Part shown: piece by piece, positions 17,846 through 27,100 of the stretch | Layout of the letters: each line of letters opens with the position of its first letter | How positions within the stretch are numbered: position 1 is the first letter of the stretch | Assembly: GCF_900460535.1 (NCBI RefSeq) | Contig: NZ_UHIL01000002.1 | Coordinates: 930,001 to 994,000, forward strand | Length of the DNA: 64,000 bases | Source of the DNA: Vibrio parahaemolyticus | Lineage (GTDB): Bacteria; Pseudomonadota; Gammaproteobacteria; Enterobacterales; Vibrionaceae | Direction: 5' to 3' | The notes under the pieces: model-generated | Database searches by the model: none | Seen by the model: only the letters and a program-made list of their open reading frames with translations | Told to the model about the DNA's origin: nothing | Position numbers and translations under genes: made by a program

Positions 17846-18899
17846 TGCTTTGTTGCGTAATTCGAGGGAACTAAATCAGAAGGTTACGATCTGATCGGCT
17901 AAGTAAGTTAATTCCCTTAGTCTCATGCCGAAACCTCGCTACAAAACAACGAACTGGAAACAGTACAACAAAGCCTTAATCAACCGTGGTTCACTCACTT
18001 TCTGCATTGATGAAGAAACCATTCGCCAGTGGAAGCAGAGTAAACAAGATAAACGTGGTAGACCTCGTCAATTCAGCGACTTAGCCATTACCACTGCACT
18101 TATGGTGAAACGAGTTTTCTCAATGCCGTTGAGAGCATTGCAAGGGTTTATCGATTCTGTTTTTTCATTGGCTAACGTCCCTATAGTCTGTCCACATTAC
18201 AGTTGTATAAGTCGAAGAGCTAAGCAAGTCGAGGTTTCATTTAAACCCAAGACTAGAGGTGTAATACAGCATCTAGCCATTGATGCGACGGGTCTCAAGG
18301 TTTATGGCGAAGGTGAATGGAAGGTCAAGAAGCATGGTACTGACGGGAATCATAGGGTCTGGAGAAAATTGCATTTAGCGGTAGATACCAGCACTCATGA
18401 AATCGTCGCGGCAGAACTGAGTTTATCTAATGTTACCGATGCAGAAGTCCTTCCTAACTTGCTCAAGCAAACACGCCGAAGAATTATCGAGATATCTGGT
18501 GATGGCGCTTATGACACAAGGGATTGCCACGATGCCATACGGTTCAAGCGAGCTGTTCCACTCATCCCTCCAAGAGAAGGGGCAGCCTTCTGGGAGAATG
18601 GTCACCCTAGGAATTTAGCGGTAGGTTGCCAGAAGCTCTACGGCTCCAACAATAAGTGGAAAAAGCGGTACGGCTATCATAAACGCTCACTATCCGAGAC
18701 AGTAATGTATCGAATGAAGCAGTTGTTAGGTGGGCGATTAAGTCGGAGAAACTACAATGCTCAGGTTGGTGAAACTTACGCCATGATTAAAGCGTTGAAC
18801 AAACTTACAGGGCTTGGTATGCCTGAAACTCAGTGTATTGTAAAAGAATTACTCAATTGTAGGCAGTTTGGTTCTCTGATCGAATTACGCAACAAAGAC
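17846..18899 (+). mobile_element. IS5-family (IS903-like) insertion sequence
   Basis: About 1054 bp. The 18-base inverted repeats CTTTGTTGCGTAATTCGA (17848-17865, and its complement at 18880-18897) are perfect; the outer two bases differ (TG against GT, where GG is usual for the group). It contains one DDE transposase gene and is flanked by an imperfect 9-bp duplication. It sits between the radical SAM operon and the broken CoiA-like gene. Confidence 0.85.
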
Positions 18900-18905
18900 C
18901 TGTAA
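17925..18905 (+). CDS. IS5-family DDE transposase
   Basis: 326 residues. An N-terminal DNA-binding region (KPRYKTTNWKQYNKALINRG) and GRPRQFSDLAI are followed by the DDE core: D in HLAIDATGLKVYG, D in ISGDGAYDTR, and E in RSLSETVMYRMKQLLGGRL. It appears full length for the IS903 group and catalytically intact. The reading frame passes through the right inverted repeat and takes its stop codon (TAA 18903-18905) from the flanking target duplication. Mutated outermost end bases suggest that the copy may transpose poorly. Confidence 0.92.
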   Translation: MPKPRYKTTNWKQYNKALINRGSLTFCIDEETIRQWKQSKQDKRGRPRQFSDLAITTALMVKRVFSMPLRALQGFIDSVFSLANVPIVCPHYSCISRRAKQVEVSFKPKTRGVIQHLAIDATGLKVYGEGEWKVKKHGTDGNHRVWRKLHLAVDTSTHEIVAAELSLSNVTDAEVLPNLLKQTRRRIIEISGDGAYDTRDCHDAIRFKRAVPLIPPREGAAFWENGHPRNLAVGCQKLYGSNNKWKKRYGYHKRSLSETVMYRMKQLLGGRLSRRNYNAQVGETYAMIKALNKLTGLGMPETQCIVKELLNCRQFGSLIELRNKDL

Positions 18906-18968
18906 ACGGTTAGTCTACCCATTTTTCGAGGTTTTCCTATGTTCATGCACTTTCGGCAGATTGAGGCG

Positions 18969-19936
18969 CTACCAACAGATTTGACCGACGTTGGCACGGA
19001 GGATAGTTTCTTGTTGTAGGGTTGCTTCTCTAGCTCGCTCTCTTTCTTGTTGTTCGATTTGGTTTCTTAGCTTTTCATCGTTAATTTGTTCGATTACCTG
19101 CATTCTCAATTGTGCTGTATCTATGAAGTACGTTTTTTAGTAGCCTCATCAAAACTAAGCATAGAGAAGTCTACGATATCCGAAACCCACTTGTGAGCGA
19201 TGGTCAATTCTTCGGTCATGTAAGGTTGTCGGTAGTTAGTATTTCATGACCAGTTTACCGTTAAGCTCGGATTCATGGTTTGCCTCATTGTCCAAAACGA
19301 ATACATTAGCTTTATTGGCATAGGCTATGTCGAGAGTTGTGAATTTTTCAGAGTCAAAGTCAAGAAATACCCAAGTGATATAGGCATCGCTGTTTTTATA
19401 GAATTCTTCTCGACTAATGATAACGTCAAGAAACGTTGTCGATACTTGAAGTGCGAATACGACTTCTCGGTTATCCGAGGCTAAACGTGCTGAAATATCA
19501 GGTCTACGCCAGCGCTTGGCTATACCAATAGGGTTCTTTTCTCGGAATGCTTTTTCTATATGGATCTCATCAGAGAATAGGGGATCTGACTGAGTAGTTC
19601 CGCTAACCTTTGTTTACCCTCTTTGTGTTGTCGTCCCTCTTTTTGACCGTTGTATTTCATCGCTTGAATCTCTTCCATTGTGAGATTCGTGGTAGTTTTG
19701 ATTGGGCAGTCTTCTGAGTCTTTTACGTGAGCAAAGAATGTGGTTCTTTGAGGTGTGGCTCTTAAAAGTACGGGTTGAAAACAAACATTACAAAGAGCCA
19801 ATGGGTTTGTTTTTCTGTTTTTGGCAATTGCGGTTCTGAATTGGAAGTATTCCTGTTCTTCACAAGAATCTAAGAACTCATTAGCATCAATTACCTTATC
19901 TTCCCGAGTCAAAAATACAGAAGTCATGTTCCTCAT
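18969..19936 (-). pseudogene. Frameshifted CoiA/DUF6035-like protein gene
   Basis: Reading leftward from ATG at 19936 (or 19927, after GAGGAA), about 125 residues encode a zinc-finger-like start: CNVCFQPVLLR, FFAHVKDSEDC, as in CoiA/DUF6035 proteins. The frame is then lost and resumes three times: DEIHIEKAFREKNPIGIAKRW...LVMKY (to about 19230), NYRQPYMTEELTIAHKW...FDEATKK (to about 19137), then YFIDTAQLRMQVIEQ, ending near 18969. The breaks fall at a CT repeat (19572-19576), near 19228 and at an A6 run (19132-19138). Restored, it would be near 320 residues. The family name is from memory; the function is unknown, though relatives occur in mobile regions. Confidence 0.75.
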
Positions 19937-20142
19937 GGACGGTTCCTATACTACCGAGTATTAAAACTGATTATGCTCATTGTTGATTATTGCATGAAAG
20001 CACAGAGCTAAAGAGTATGAGCTGCGTCAAATATAATTGTGATGGTTTGGCACTTATGGATTTGTGTCTCTAAATTATTTGATTTCATCGACATAGGAAA
20101 CAAGTCTATAATCATATGCAACATGGATGCGTAGGGGAAAAA

Positions 20143-20709
20143 ATGAAGATAATACTGGTAGATGCTGAGAATGTAGGCCTGAAAGGTGTGGAGAAGATTG
20201 CTCCATCTGTATCTGATAAAGTTTTTGTCTTTTCAAAGTCAGAGAACATAGAGCAATTTTGTGAAAAAGAAATGTATCAGCACATCTCAGATTATCCATC
20301 AGGAGCTAACCAAGCCGATTTTTGTATTATTGCGTACCTAATGAGATTTCTGACTCACTATGACCTTAAAGCACTCTCGCAAGTAGTATTTGAGCTTCAT
20401 AGCAGTGACTTAAATTTAATCTCCGCATTTCGGTATCAATGCAATAGGTTTAGTGTTAAATCGGAATCTGTTCAGACGAAAGAAAGCTCAAAAGTTGTCG
20501 CTTTGCCTGTTGAGCAGAAAAAATCTAAGGCTGACAATGCCGAAGAACGATTGTACGCTGCTTTATCTAAGCCAAGAGCCTTAGATGAAGCATTGCAGAA
20601 AGAGCTACGCTTACCACGACAAGCTTTTACAAAGGCTATCAACGCTCTTTCATCAAGTAATAAGATCGTTCGATCTGCTGAAACAAAGAAGAAATGGGTT
20701 CAACGGTAG
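20143..20709 (+). CDS. NYN (PIN-like) domain protein, putative RNase
   Basis: About 188 residues from ATG 20143, which has AGGGGAAAAA before it; an in-frame ATG 27 bases earlier lacks one. The N-terminus KIILVDAENVG is the NYN signature, and acidic residues follow in NQADFCIIAYLM and LHSSDLNL, as expected for a metal-dependent nuclease of the PIN fold. After a charged linker (about 115-135) the C-terminus (EERLYAALSKPRAL...KKKWVQR) may be a small winged helix. It may be an island accessory or defence nuclease; the target is unknown. A hairpin follows the stop codon. Confidence 0.75.
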   Translation: MKIILVDAENVGLKGVEKIAPSVSDKVFVFSKSENIEQFCEKEMYQHISDYPSGANQADFCIIAYLMRFLTHYDLKALSQVVFELHSSDLNLISAFRYQCNRFSVKSESVQTKESSKVVALPVEQKKSKADNAEERLYAALSKPRALDEALQKELRLPRQAFTKAINALSSSNKIVRSAETKKKWVQR

Positions 20710-20763
20710 GTTTAGCCAATACAGTGGTAAACTAAATACCATCGGTAAAGAGCAAATAGATAG

Positions 20764-20787
20764 AAGCCACTCGATAGAGTGGCTTTG
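20764..20787 (+). terminator. Hairpin after the NYN gene
   Basis: AGCCACTC-GATA-GAGTGGCT followed by TTGTTG; a probable weak terminator ahead of the hybrid osmC. The stem matches the one at the left end of the island. Confidence 0.6.
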
Positions 20788-20812
20788 TTGCATAAAGTAG
20801 GAAATAAGTATT

Positions 20813-21208
20813 ATGAAAGCAGAAGTAACGTGGATTGAAGATTTAAAATTTGTTGGTAAAACAGATAAAAATCAAGAGATTATAATGGCAAGTGGTGACA
20901 GTACTTATTTCTCACCAATGGAAATGGTGCTAATGGCCGCTGGTGGTTGTAGCTCTGTGGATGTTGTGGATGGTTTAAAAAGCGCAGGCCAAAAGGTGGT
21001 ATCTGTTAACGCTAAGCTAACCACTGAGCGTCGTGAAACCGCGCCGCGTATCTTTACGCAAGTGAATATCCACTTTGAAGTGTCAGGTGATGAGCTTGAC
21101 CCAGAAGTCGTAGCAAAAGTGGCGGCTGACTCGCTAGAAAAATACTGCTCGGTTTGCCTAATGCTTGGCAAAGGTGTCGAAATGACACACAGCTGGGAAA
21201 TCGTGTAA
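20813..21208 (+). CDS. OsmC-family protein with island-derived N-terminus
   Basis: 131 residues, full length for the YhfA-like branch of OsmC. The two conserved cysteines are present (AAGGCSSVDVV and KYCSVCLML). OsmC proteins reduce organic hydroperoxides; this branch is poorly characterised. The first 38 codons are AT-rich and differ from the native stub at 15519 (KTDKNQEIIMASGDSTYF against HSIVMDGNGGATAP). From SPMEMV onward, base use matches the chromosome. The gene therefore seems to be a hybrid: island 5' end and promoter, chromosomal body. Its expression could now be set by the island. Confidence 0.88.
   Translation: MKAEVTWIEDLKFVGKTDKNQEIIMASGDSTYFSPMEMVLMAAGGCSSVDVVDGLKSAGQKVVSVNAKLTTERRETAPRIFTQVNIHFEVSGDELDPEVVAKVAADSLEKYCSVCLMLGKGVEMTHSWEIV
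20915..20925 (+). repeat. Right junction of the island within osmC (putative attR core)
   Basis: CCAATGGAAAT, ten of eleven bases identical to the left junction at 15609-15619, at the point where AT-rich sequence gives way to chromosomal composition. Confidence 0.55.
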
Positions 21209-21250
21209 ATCGATACCCTCCGCAGAATGAAAAAATAGCAAAATAGGAAA

Positions 21251-21279
21251 GAGAAAAGTGCAGGCTTTTCTCTTTTTTT
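21251..21279 (+). terminator. Rho-independent terminator of osmC
   Basis: GAGAAAAG / CTTTTCTC stem with a six-base loop followed by seven T, 43 bases after the osmC stop. Confidence 0.85.
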
Positions 21280-21331
21280 CTTGTGCAATTCGCGTACTGT
21301 GTGTTTGGTCTGAAGTAGTAGGAATTTTCCA

Positions 21332-21886
21332 ATGACCGAACTAGAAAAAATGATGTCCGGCCAAGTATTTGATGGCATGGACAAAGAAATTGACGCCATT
21401 CGAACTCAAGCCACTCTTGCCCTGCGCGCCTTCAATAACAACACTGACGAAAGTAAGCGCGACGAATTGCAAAAACAGCTGTTTGGCAAAGCGGGTCTTT
21501 GCATTGTTCAAGCCCCTTTCCATTGCGAATTCGGTAAAACCATCGAAATCGGCGAAGAAACCTTTATCAACATGAACGTGGTCATGCTCGATGGTGCCAA
21601 AATTACCATCGGGAACAACGTGCTCATTGGCCCGAGCGTGCAATTGTATACCGCTTCTCATTCTGTTGATTACCGAAGTCGCCGACGTTGGGAAACGTTT
21701 TGTAAACCCATCACGATTGAAGATGATGTGTGGATTGGCGGAAATTCGGTCATTAACCAAGGTGTGACGATAGGTGCTCGCTCAGTAATTGCGGCGAATT
21801 CAGTCGTTAACCATGATGTGCCGCCAGATTGTCTATACGGAGGCACACCAGCGAAGTTGATTCGTCGTCTCAACGAAGAAGAGTAA
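21332..21886 (+). CDS. Sugar O-acetyltransferase (Maa/LacA/NodL type)
   Basis: 184 residues, the usual length. The N-terminal helical Mac domain (MMSGQVFDGMDKEIDAIR) is followed by left-handed beta-helix hexapeptide repeats (IGEETFINMNVVMLDG, ITIGNNVLIGPSVQ, IEDDVWIGGNSVINQGVTIG). The catalytic His lies in YTASHSVD. It transfers acetyl from acetyl-CoA to a sugar hydroxyl in the cytoplasm, with maltose or glucose as the usual test substrates; the real one is unknown. A short ribosome site (GTAGGAA) precedes the ATG. Confidence 0.9.
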   Translation: MTELEKMMSGQVFDGMDKEIDAIRTQATLALRAFNNNTDESKRDELQKQLFGKAGLCIVQAPFHCEFGKTIEIGEETFINMNVVMLDGAKITIGNNVLIGPSVQLYTASHSVDYRSRRRWETFCKPITIEDDVWIGGNSVINQGVTIGARSVIAANSVVNHDVPPDCLYGGTPAKLIRRLNEEE

Positions 21887-21973
21887 GAATCGATAGTGAT
21901 GGCATGATGACTCGCTTTACAGGCGTATGAGAATCATGCCATCAGAAAGGGATAATTCGTCAAGGAGTCTAAA

Positions 21974-22207
21974 ATGTCGAACAAGACAGAAGTCCTCATG
22001 TGCCCTACATGTGGGGTAGAAACGCATCATGTCGTGGTGTTAGTTAGAAAAAAAAGTGGCTTTGAAGGCGATAAAAATCGCAACAAGAAAGAGTTCATCG
22101 CTGGCTTTCTCAAAAGTGTAGTGTTCGGCGCCTTCCTTGCATCTATGGATGAATTTGAACGTCACTTGATCTGCGAAAACTGTGGTCATAAAACCATTCA
22201 ACAGTAA
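21974..22207 (+). CDS. Small zinc-ribbon protein of unknown function
   Basis: 77 residues with two CxxC knuckles at the ends, CPTCG (residues 10-14) and CENCG (residues 68-72), which together should bind one zinc. Between them lies a basic segment (KKSGFEGDKNRNKKEF) and a hydrophobic stretch (FLKSVVFGAFLAS). An AAGGAG ribosome site is present. It could be a nucleic-acid-binding or membrane-associated adaptor; I do not recognise it further. Confidence 0.7.
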   Translation: MSNKTEVLMCPTCGVETHHVVVLVRKKSGFEGDKNRNKKEFIAGFLKSVVFGAFLASMDEFERHLICENCGHKTIQQ

Positions 22208-23237
22208 CTGATAGTCTTTCTTTCTCTGCATAAGCTCATAAGTGCGGTTTGAAGCACTGGTTATTCAAATCGCATTATCCTCTTTTAGTGCTTTTGCTCT
22301 TCTTATGTTCCTCTCTCAAAAATGAGTCACATCAGTACGCATTTTAACCGCTTGGATGCAGGTAACTCACTGCTATGTAAAATAAATTTTGGTGGGAAAT
22401 ACGTGTTTCAGCTCGATGTTTAACCTCTGTTTATCGACACGTTTTGAGTCAGTAAACACTTAAATTTCGTTTACTTTATGTTGTACGCAGTGCAATTGTG
22501 TGAAATTGGTCACATTAGTGTTTAATTTATGAAAAAATAATTAATGAATAGTAATTCACAAATATGCTGACCGTATGTGCTATTTAGTTTTGACTTATCT
22601 TTTGATTATTCACTTGGTGAATGTTTTGTTGTTTTTAGATTGACTGAGGGTTTGATTTTCTATTCAAACTTGTGAAAGGTTGAATCGATATATTAGAAAA
22701 CATGAATTTGATCTTGTTTCTATCTTTTGTTTTAAATGCGAAATTCATTATTAACAACGGATGGTTTTGATGATTTCTCTTGTGTGTATCCCACCAATTT
22801 TAGAAATTGAAAATTAAACTTTCTCAATACAATAACGACTAAAATTAAACGGAATGACGTTCTTATATTTTATTGTATTTTAACTTATACATTTTGACTC
22901 ATTCATTTTAACTGTTTTTGTTGATTTTAAGTTGTTGATAATAATTGTCTTTTAACTTTTGTTTTAATAGCGTTGCTTTGCTGCTTCTTTAATGTTGTGG
23001 TGCGTGGCTTTATTTATAAAAAGTCATTTTAAAGTACGTTTTTAAGCAACGTAGAACGCGACAATACTCAGATAAATAGTATTAAAAAATTAAATAAGGA
23101 TTTAACCATAAGAGTAATTTTATGGTTGATAGGTTTATTGGGGTTGATTATCTGAATTTTTATGGAATTTCATCCTAATAATCTGTTTGTCTTTAAGTTT
23201 ATTCTAATGAACTTAATTCTCATGGAAGTTTCAAAAC
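22208..23237. other. AT-rich gene-free stretch of about 1.0 kb
   Basis: No convincing open frame on either strand. It is strongly AT-rich with many A and T runs, as expected for H-NS-bound DNA. The only discrete element I see is a perfect CRP half-site pair at 22499-22514. The last 100 bases hold the leader of the outer-membrane protein gene at 23238. Confidence 0.6.
22499..22514. promoter_or_regulatory. CRP site (perfect consensus half-sites)
   Basis: TGTGA-N6-TCACA in the AT-rich gap. It is about 720 bases from the next start codon, so it would imply a distant promoter, an untranslated leader or an unannotated RNA. Confidence 0.55.
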
Positions 23238-24107
23238 ATGCAGCACACAACAAAGTGGATGATGACGCCGCTTGCAATGTTGTTGGGTACGCTGTTTTCA
23301 GCGCCATCATTCGCGGTGGAAACGAGTGTAATTGATAGCACCAGCACGCCTGAATCTACACAAAATGAAGGAGACACGTCCTGTATTGTTTGTAAGTTTA
23401 GTGGGGCCGTTTACCTATCTTACGATACAAACATTTACGATAAAGACGACTACCGTTCTGTCCGCAATTTCTCGTGGGGAGGCGATCTCGTTTATTCCTT
23501 TTCGAGCGACACAAAAGCCTATTTTTCTACGGGTGGCTATCGTGCCCTAGAAGATGAAGTCGGCACCTACGCGACAGATTCGGTGTTGGGCTTGCAATAC
23601 ACGAACCTATATCGCTTTGGAGATACAGGGAAAATCGGCGTTGCGGGTCAGGTCACCATTCCAACTTCAGAAACATCTCGTAAAGATGAACTGCACACCG
23701 CGGTTCGTTTAGATGTGCCGATCTCTTTTTCAGCTTGGAGCGTCGATTTTTCGGTTTCGCCAAGACTGAGAAAAAATTTCCACGAATACAAAACCATGGG
23801 TGGACGCTCGCTGACTGAGTGGACTTACTCGTTGTTTGCTGTTGCAGAAAAGTCGTGGGAATCGTTCGCAGTGGGGATCACGGCGTTAGGTGGTAACAGC
23901 ATCAGTTATCAAGGTACGCGCAGAAGCAGTTGGCAGTATGAAGGGGCGTTGTACGGCACATACGAGTTTGATGAAAGCTGGTCATTGCTACTCGCGGCGT
24001 CATCAACGGGTTTCTATCAAGATGCAGAGCGAGGCACCTTGGGCAACATCGATTTGTTGGACCAAGAGAAAGCGTCTTACATCGCGACAGTGACTTACTC
24101 CTTCTAG
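23238..24107 (+). CDS. Outer-membrane beta-barrel protein of unknown function
   Basis: 289 residues: signal peptide (about 1-26, APSFA cut), a short linker with a CIVC pair, then alternating amphipathic strands (SGAVYLSYDTNIYDKD, AYFSTGGYRAL, FGDTGKIGVAGQVTIPT) and a C-terminal YSF, the signal for BAM assembly. About 12 strands are likely. It ends 31 bases before the large metalloprotease lipoprotein gene and is probably co-transcribed with it, so the two may work together at the outer membrane. Family not recognised. Confidence 0.75.
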   Translation: MQHTTKWMMTPLAMLLGTLFSAPSFAVETSVIDSTSTPESTQNEGDTSCIVCKFSGAVYLSYDTNIYDKDDYRSVRNFSWGGDLVYSFSSDTKAYFSTGGYRALEDEVGTYATDSVLGLQYTNLYRFGDTGKIGVAGQVTIPTSETSRKDELHTAVRLDVPISFSAWSVDFSVSPRLRKNFHEYKTMGGRSLTEWTYSLFAVAEKSWESFAVGITALGGNSISYQGTRRSSWQYEGALYGTYEFDESWSLLLAASSTGFYQDAERGTLGNIDLLDQEKASYIATVTYSF

Positions 24108-24138
24108 GAAAATAACAACAATTAAGGATATCCAAATA

Positions 24139-27100
24139 ATGTTTAAAAAATTGACTCTGGTGTCAGCAATAACGGCCGCACTTGCAGGCTGTGGCGCAGA
24201 TGATCAGGCGTATGACTATGTCGAAAGAGATGCAAAAGAAGTCGCAGTAAAAGATCTTAAAGACGGTCGTTGGTTTTACGTTCCGACGACTGGTGCCGCG
24301 CCACGCTTTGCTCTGAACCAATTCCCATTCTTGCAAGGTTCACCTCGTTACGTTGAGCTTTGTTTTACCAAAGAAGGTCTGGAAGTTCGCAGTTACGATA
24401 AAAACTACCCAGACGCGCATCTAAGCAAAGATGCTAATAACTACTGCGGTGAAGAGAAATTTGTCGCAGACGACGACGGCGTTAACTTCGCGCAAGTGCT
24501 GACGATTCCGGGTGACTTTGCGGCGTATCGCTGTCAAGAAGACGCGCATGGTGATTGCACCAACAAAGAAGAAACCAATGAAGACGCAAGCCTAAACTAC
24601 AAGAAGAAAACCCACTTCACTCCTCGCCCTGAAGATCTCGAAATTGCAGAATTCAATATGGAAGATCTGTATGGCATTACCGAGGGCATTGATGAAATTG
24701 GCGCACCACGATTGATCTCGTGGGACTTTGACCCTAAAAACGGTCTTCTCAATTTCGAACTAGAGCGCACGTTCCGTATCGATTTAGATAATATTTCCGA
24801 CTACATTAACTTTGCAACGAAAGCGAGCTTGGATGAAGCGCTTGTAGATGGCGCATTTAAATCTCGTTTCTACTACTCGTTAGTGCACGAAAGTGAAGTG
24901 GCAACCGAAGGTTACCAACCGATCTTGTACCCAGTGGGTGATGAGAACGACATTGGTTTCTTCACCACGTCGACGAAAAAGCTTAACCCAGTCACGAATA
25001 AATACGACCGTGATGTGGTTTACCTCAATCGTTTCAACCCAGATCAAGGCTCTATCAAATATTACTTGAGCGACAATTTCTTTGAAGAGAAGAACAAGTT
25101 GTTCTTGGATGCAACGCTGCAATCGATCGACAAGATGAACCAAGCGCTGAATGTATTTGGGGCGGATACAGGCAAGCCTGAAATCGAGATTGTGAACAAA
25201 ACCAAAGCGGCTGGTATTCACCCAGGTGATCTGCGTTACAACGTGATTAACCTGATTGACGAGCCTCTAGCGAACGGTCTGCTTGGCTATGGCCCGTCGG
25301 TTTCTAACCCGATGACGGGGGAAATCATCAAAGGCCACGTGAACCAATACGCAGGCGTTGCAAGAACGGGTGTGCCTTTCTATTGGGATAACTTGGCGCG
25401 TTTCTATAATCGTAATCAACTGAACTTAGATGGCTTAGATCCATTGCCAACCAGCAGCGAATCTGTGAAAACAGAAGTCGCGGATAGAATTGAAGCGCTT
25501 TCTACAATGGCGGCGATGGCGAGCCTGAAATCGGATGAAAACATTCATGCGCCGCTCGTTTCAAAAGAAGACATCGTTTCTGGAAAAGCAGCGACGAAGA
25601 GCCCAACTCAGCTAATGAAAAACTTCAATGATGACATGGAGTTTGAAAAGGTGGTTGAAGCTGAAGAGAACCGTTTGTCTTTCTGGGCAGAGCACAACGT
25701 CTATCCAATCGAAGCGTCGTGGGTTTCTTCAACCAACAAGGCCATGTTGGACAACTTGAAGTTGGATGACGCGCGTTACTTTGAGATCAAACTTGATGAC
25801 GCAGGTAACGAAGTATCGCGTCAGCTTAAGCGTTGGAAATACCTGCCAAAAGAGTTGCAAGTGAAAGCCGCAGATGCGATTACGGTTGCGACTTACAGCA
25901 ATACGCTTGTTCACGAGCTTGGTCATAACATGGGTCTGCGCCATAACTTTAAAGGCTCAAATGACAAAGCGAACTACTACACGCTAGAGCAAGCGCATCA
26001 ACTTGGTTTGAACAACATTCCTGCTTACAGTTCGACGATGGACTACGCACCAAGCATGTTGGATGAAACGCCAACTTGGGGTCTGTACGATATTGCGGCG
26101 TTTAAGTTTGGCTACGGTCGTAAAGTCGAGACGATTCAAGATTCTTCAGGTTCAGCTCCTGCACCTGTTGCGAAACCGGCAGACAGTGCGAGTGATGAAG
26201 ACAAAGCAGCATACGCTCGTTACCTCGCTGATCAGCAAGCCTACCAACAAAGCTTTGCATACAAGTTTGGCAACAATCCAGACAACACATCGCTGATGGT
26301 GTGTTCTGAAGTGAAGGCGCTAACGGGGAACGAGAAAGGCAAATCACTCTACAACTGTGACTTCAGCCGATTCGATACCGCTGCGTTGTCTGATGATCCA
26401 GAACTGAATGCGAAAACTCGTTATGGCGCACTTTACTACCTAGATAAAGTGAATGAAATTGAGCGTAAGTCTTACGATTTCTGTACCGATGGGAACGTTT
26501 CTCTAAACAGCGACTGTAACCGTTTTGACGAAGGTACAAACCTAGAAGAAATTGTTTCTTACGAGTGGCAGAACTATCTCGATAGCTATGATCGACGCAA
26601 CTTGGAGTTATATGGGACGACGGGATTATTCTCGTCCGATTATCCTGGTTACTTAGTGCGCCGTTATATGGAAATGAGCGCTATCCGTGACAAGATGGAA
26701 GATCTTGAGCGCATCGATAACCTGTACACCAATCTTGGTTACACTTCGTCAACGGATAAGCCGGGTGATTTCTTATTGCGCATTGCTTCAAACCCTCAAT
26801 ACTGTAGCGAAGGCAAAGCCGATAACTCATGGTTCTGTGATTACGCGAATGGGGCGAAAAAATCCGCGGCGTTCTTCCTTGATATCTTGCGCACACCAGA
26901 GCATCAATGTGTGATAGAAAATGCGGCAGGCAACCAAAAAGTGATTTCTTTTGGTCAACTGTTAGACAACAACTCACACCAAATTCCGGCTGATTACGAT
27001 CTTTCAACAGCCAGCTGTTTTGATGATTTGGCAGCACGCTTTATCGAAGATTCAGATGAGGGCTATATAGCTGTTGCGGAAACTGCGAATGGACGCTTCC

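Larger units (their letters stand above)
15609..20925. mobile_element. AT-rich genomic island of about 5.3 kb inserted in an osmC-family gene
   Basis: Bounded by the osmC stub (left) and the intact osmC with a foreign-looking, AT-rich first 38 codons (right). Contents: a radical SAM plus kinase-PRTase operon, an IS5-type element, a frameshifted CoiA/DUF6035-like gene and a NYN protein. Composition is visibly more AT-rich than both flanks. No integrase, transposition gene other than the IS, or conjugation gene is seen. Replacement of the target gene's 5' end by an element-encoded one is a known way for site-specific islands to spare their target. Confidence 0.75.
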
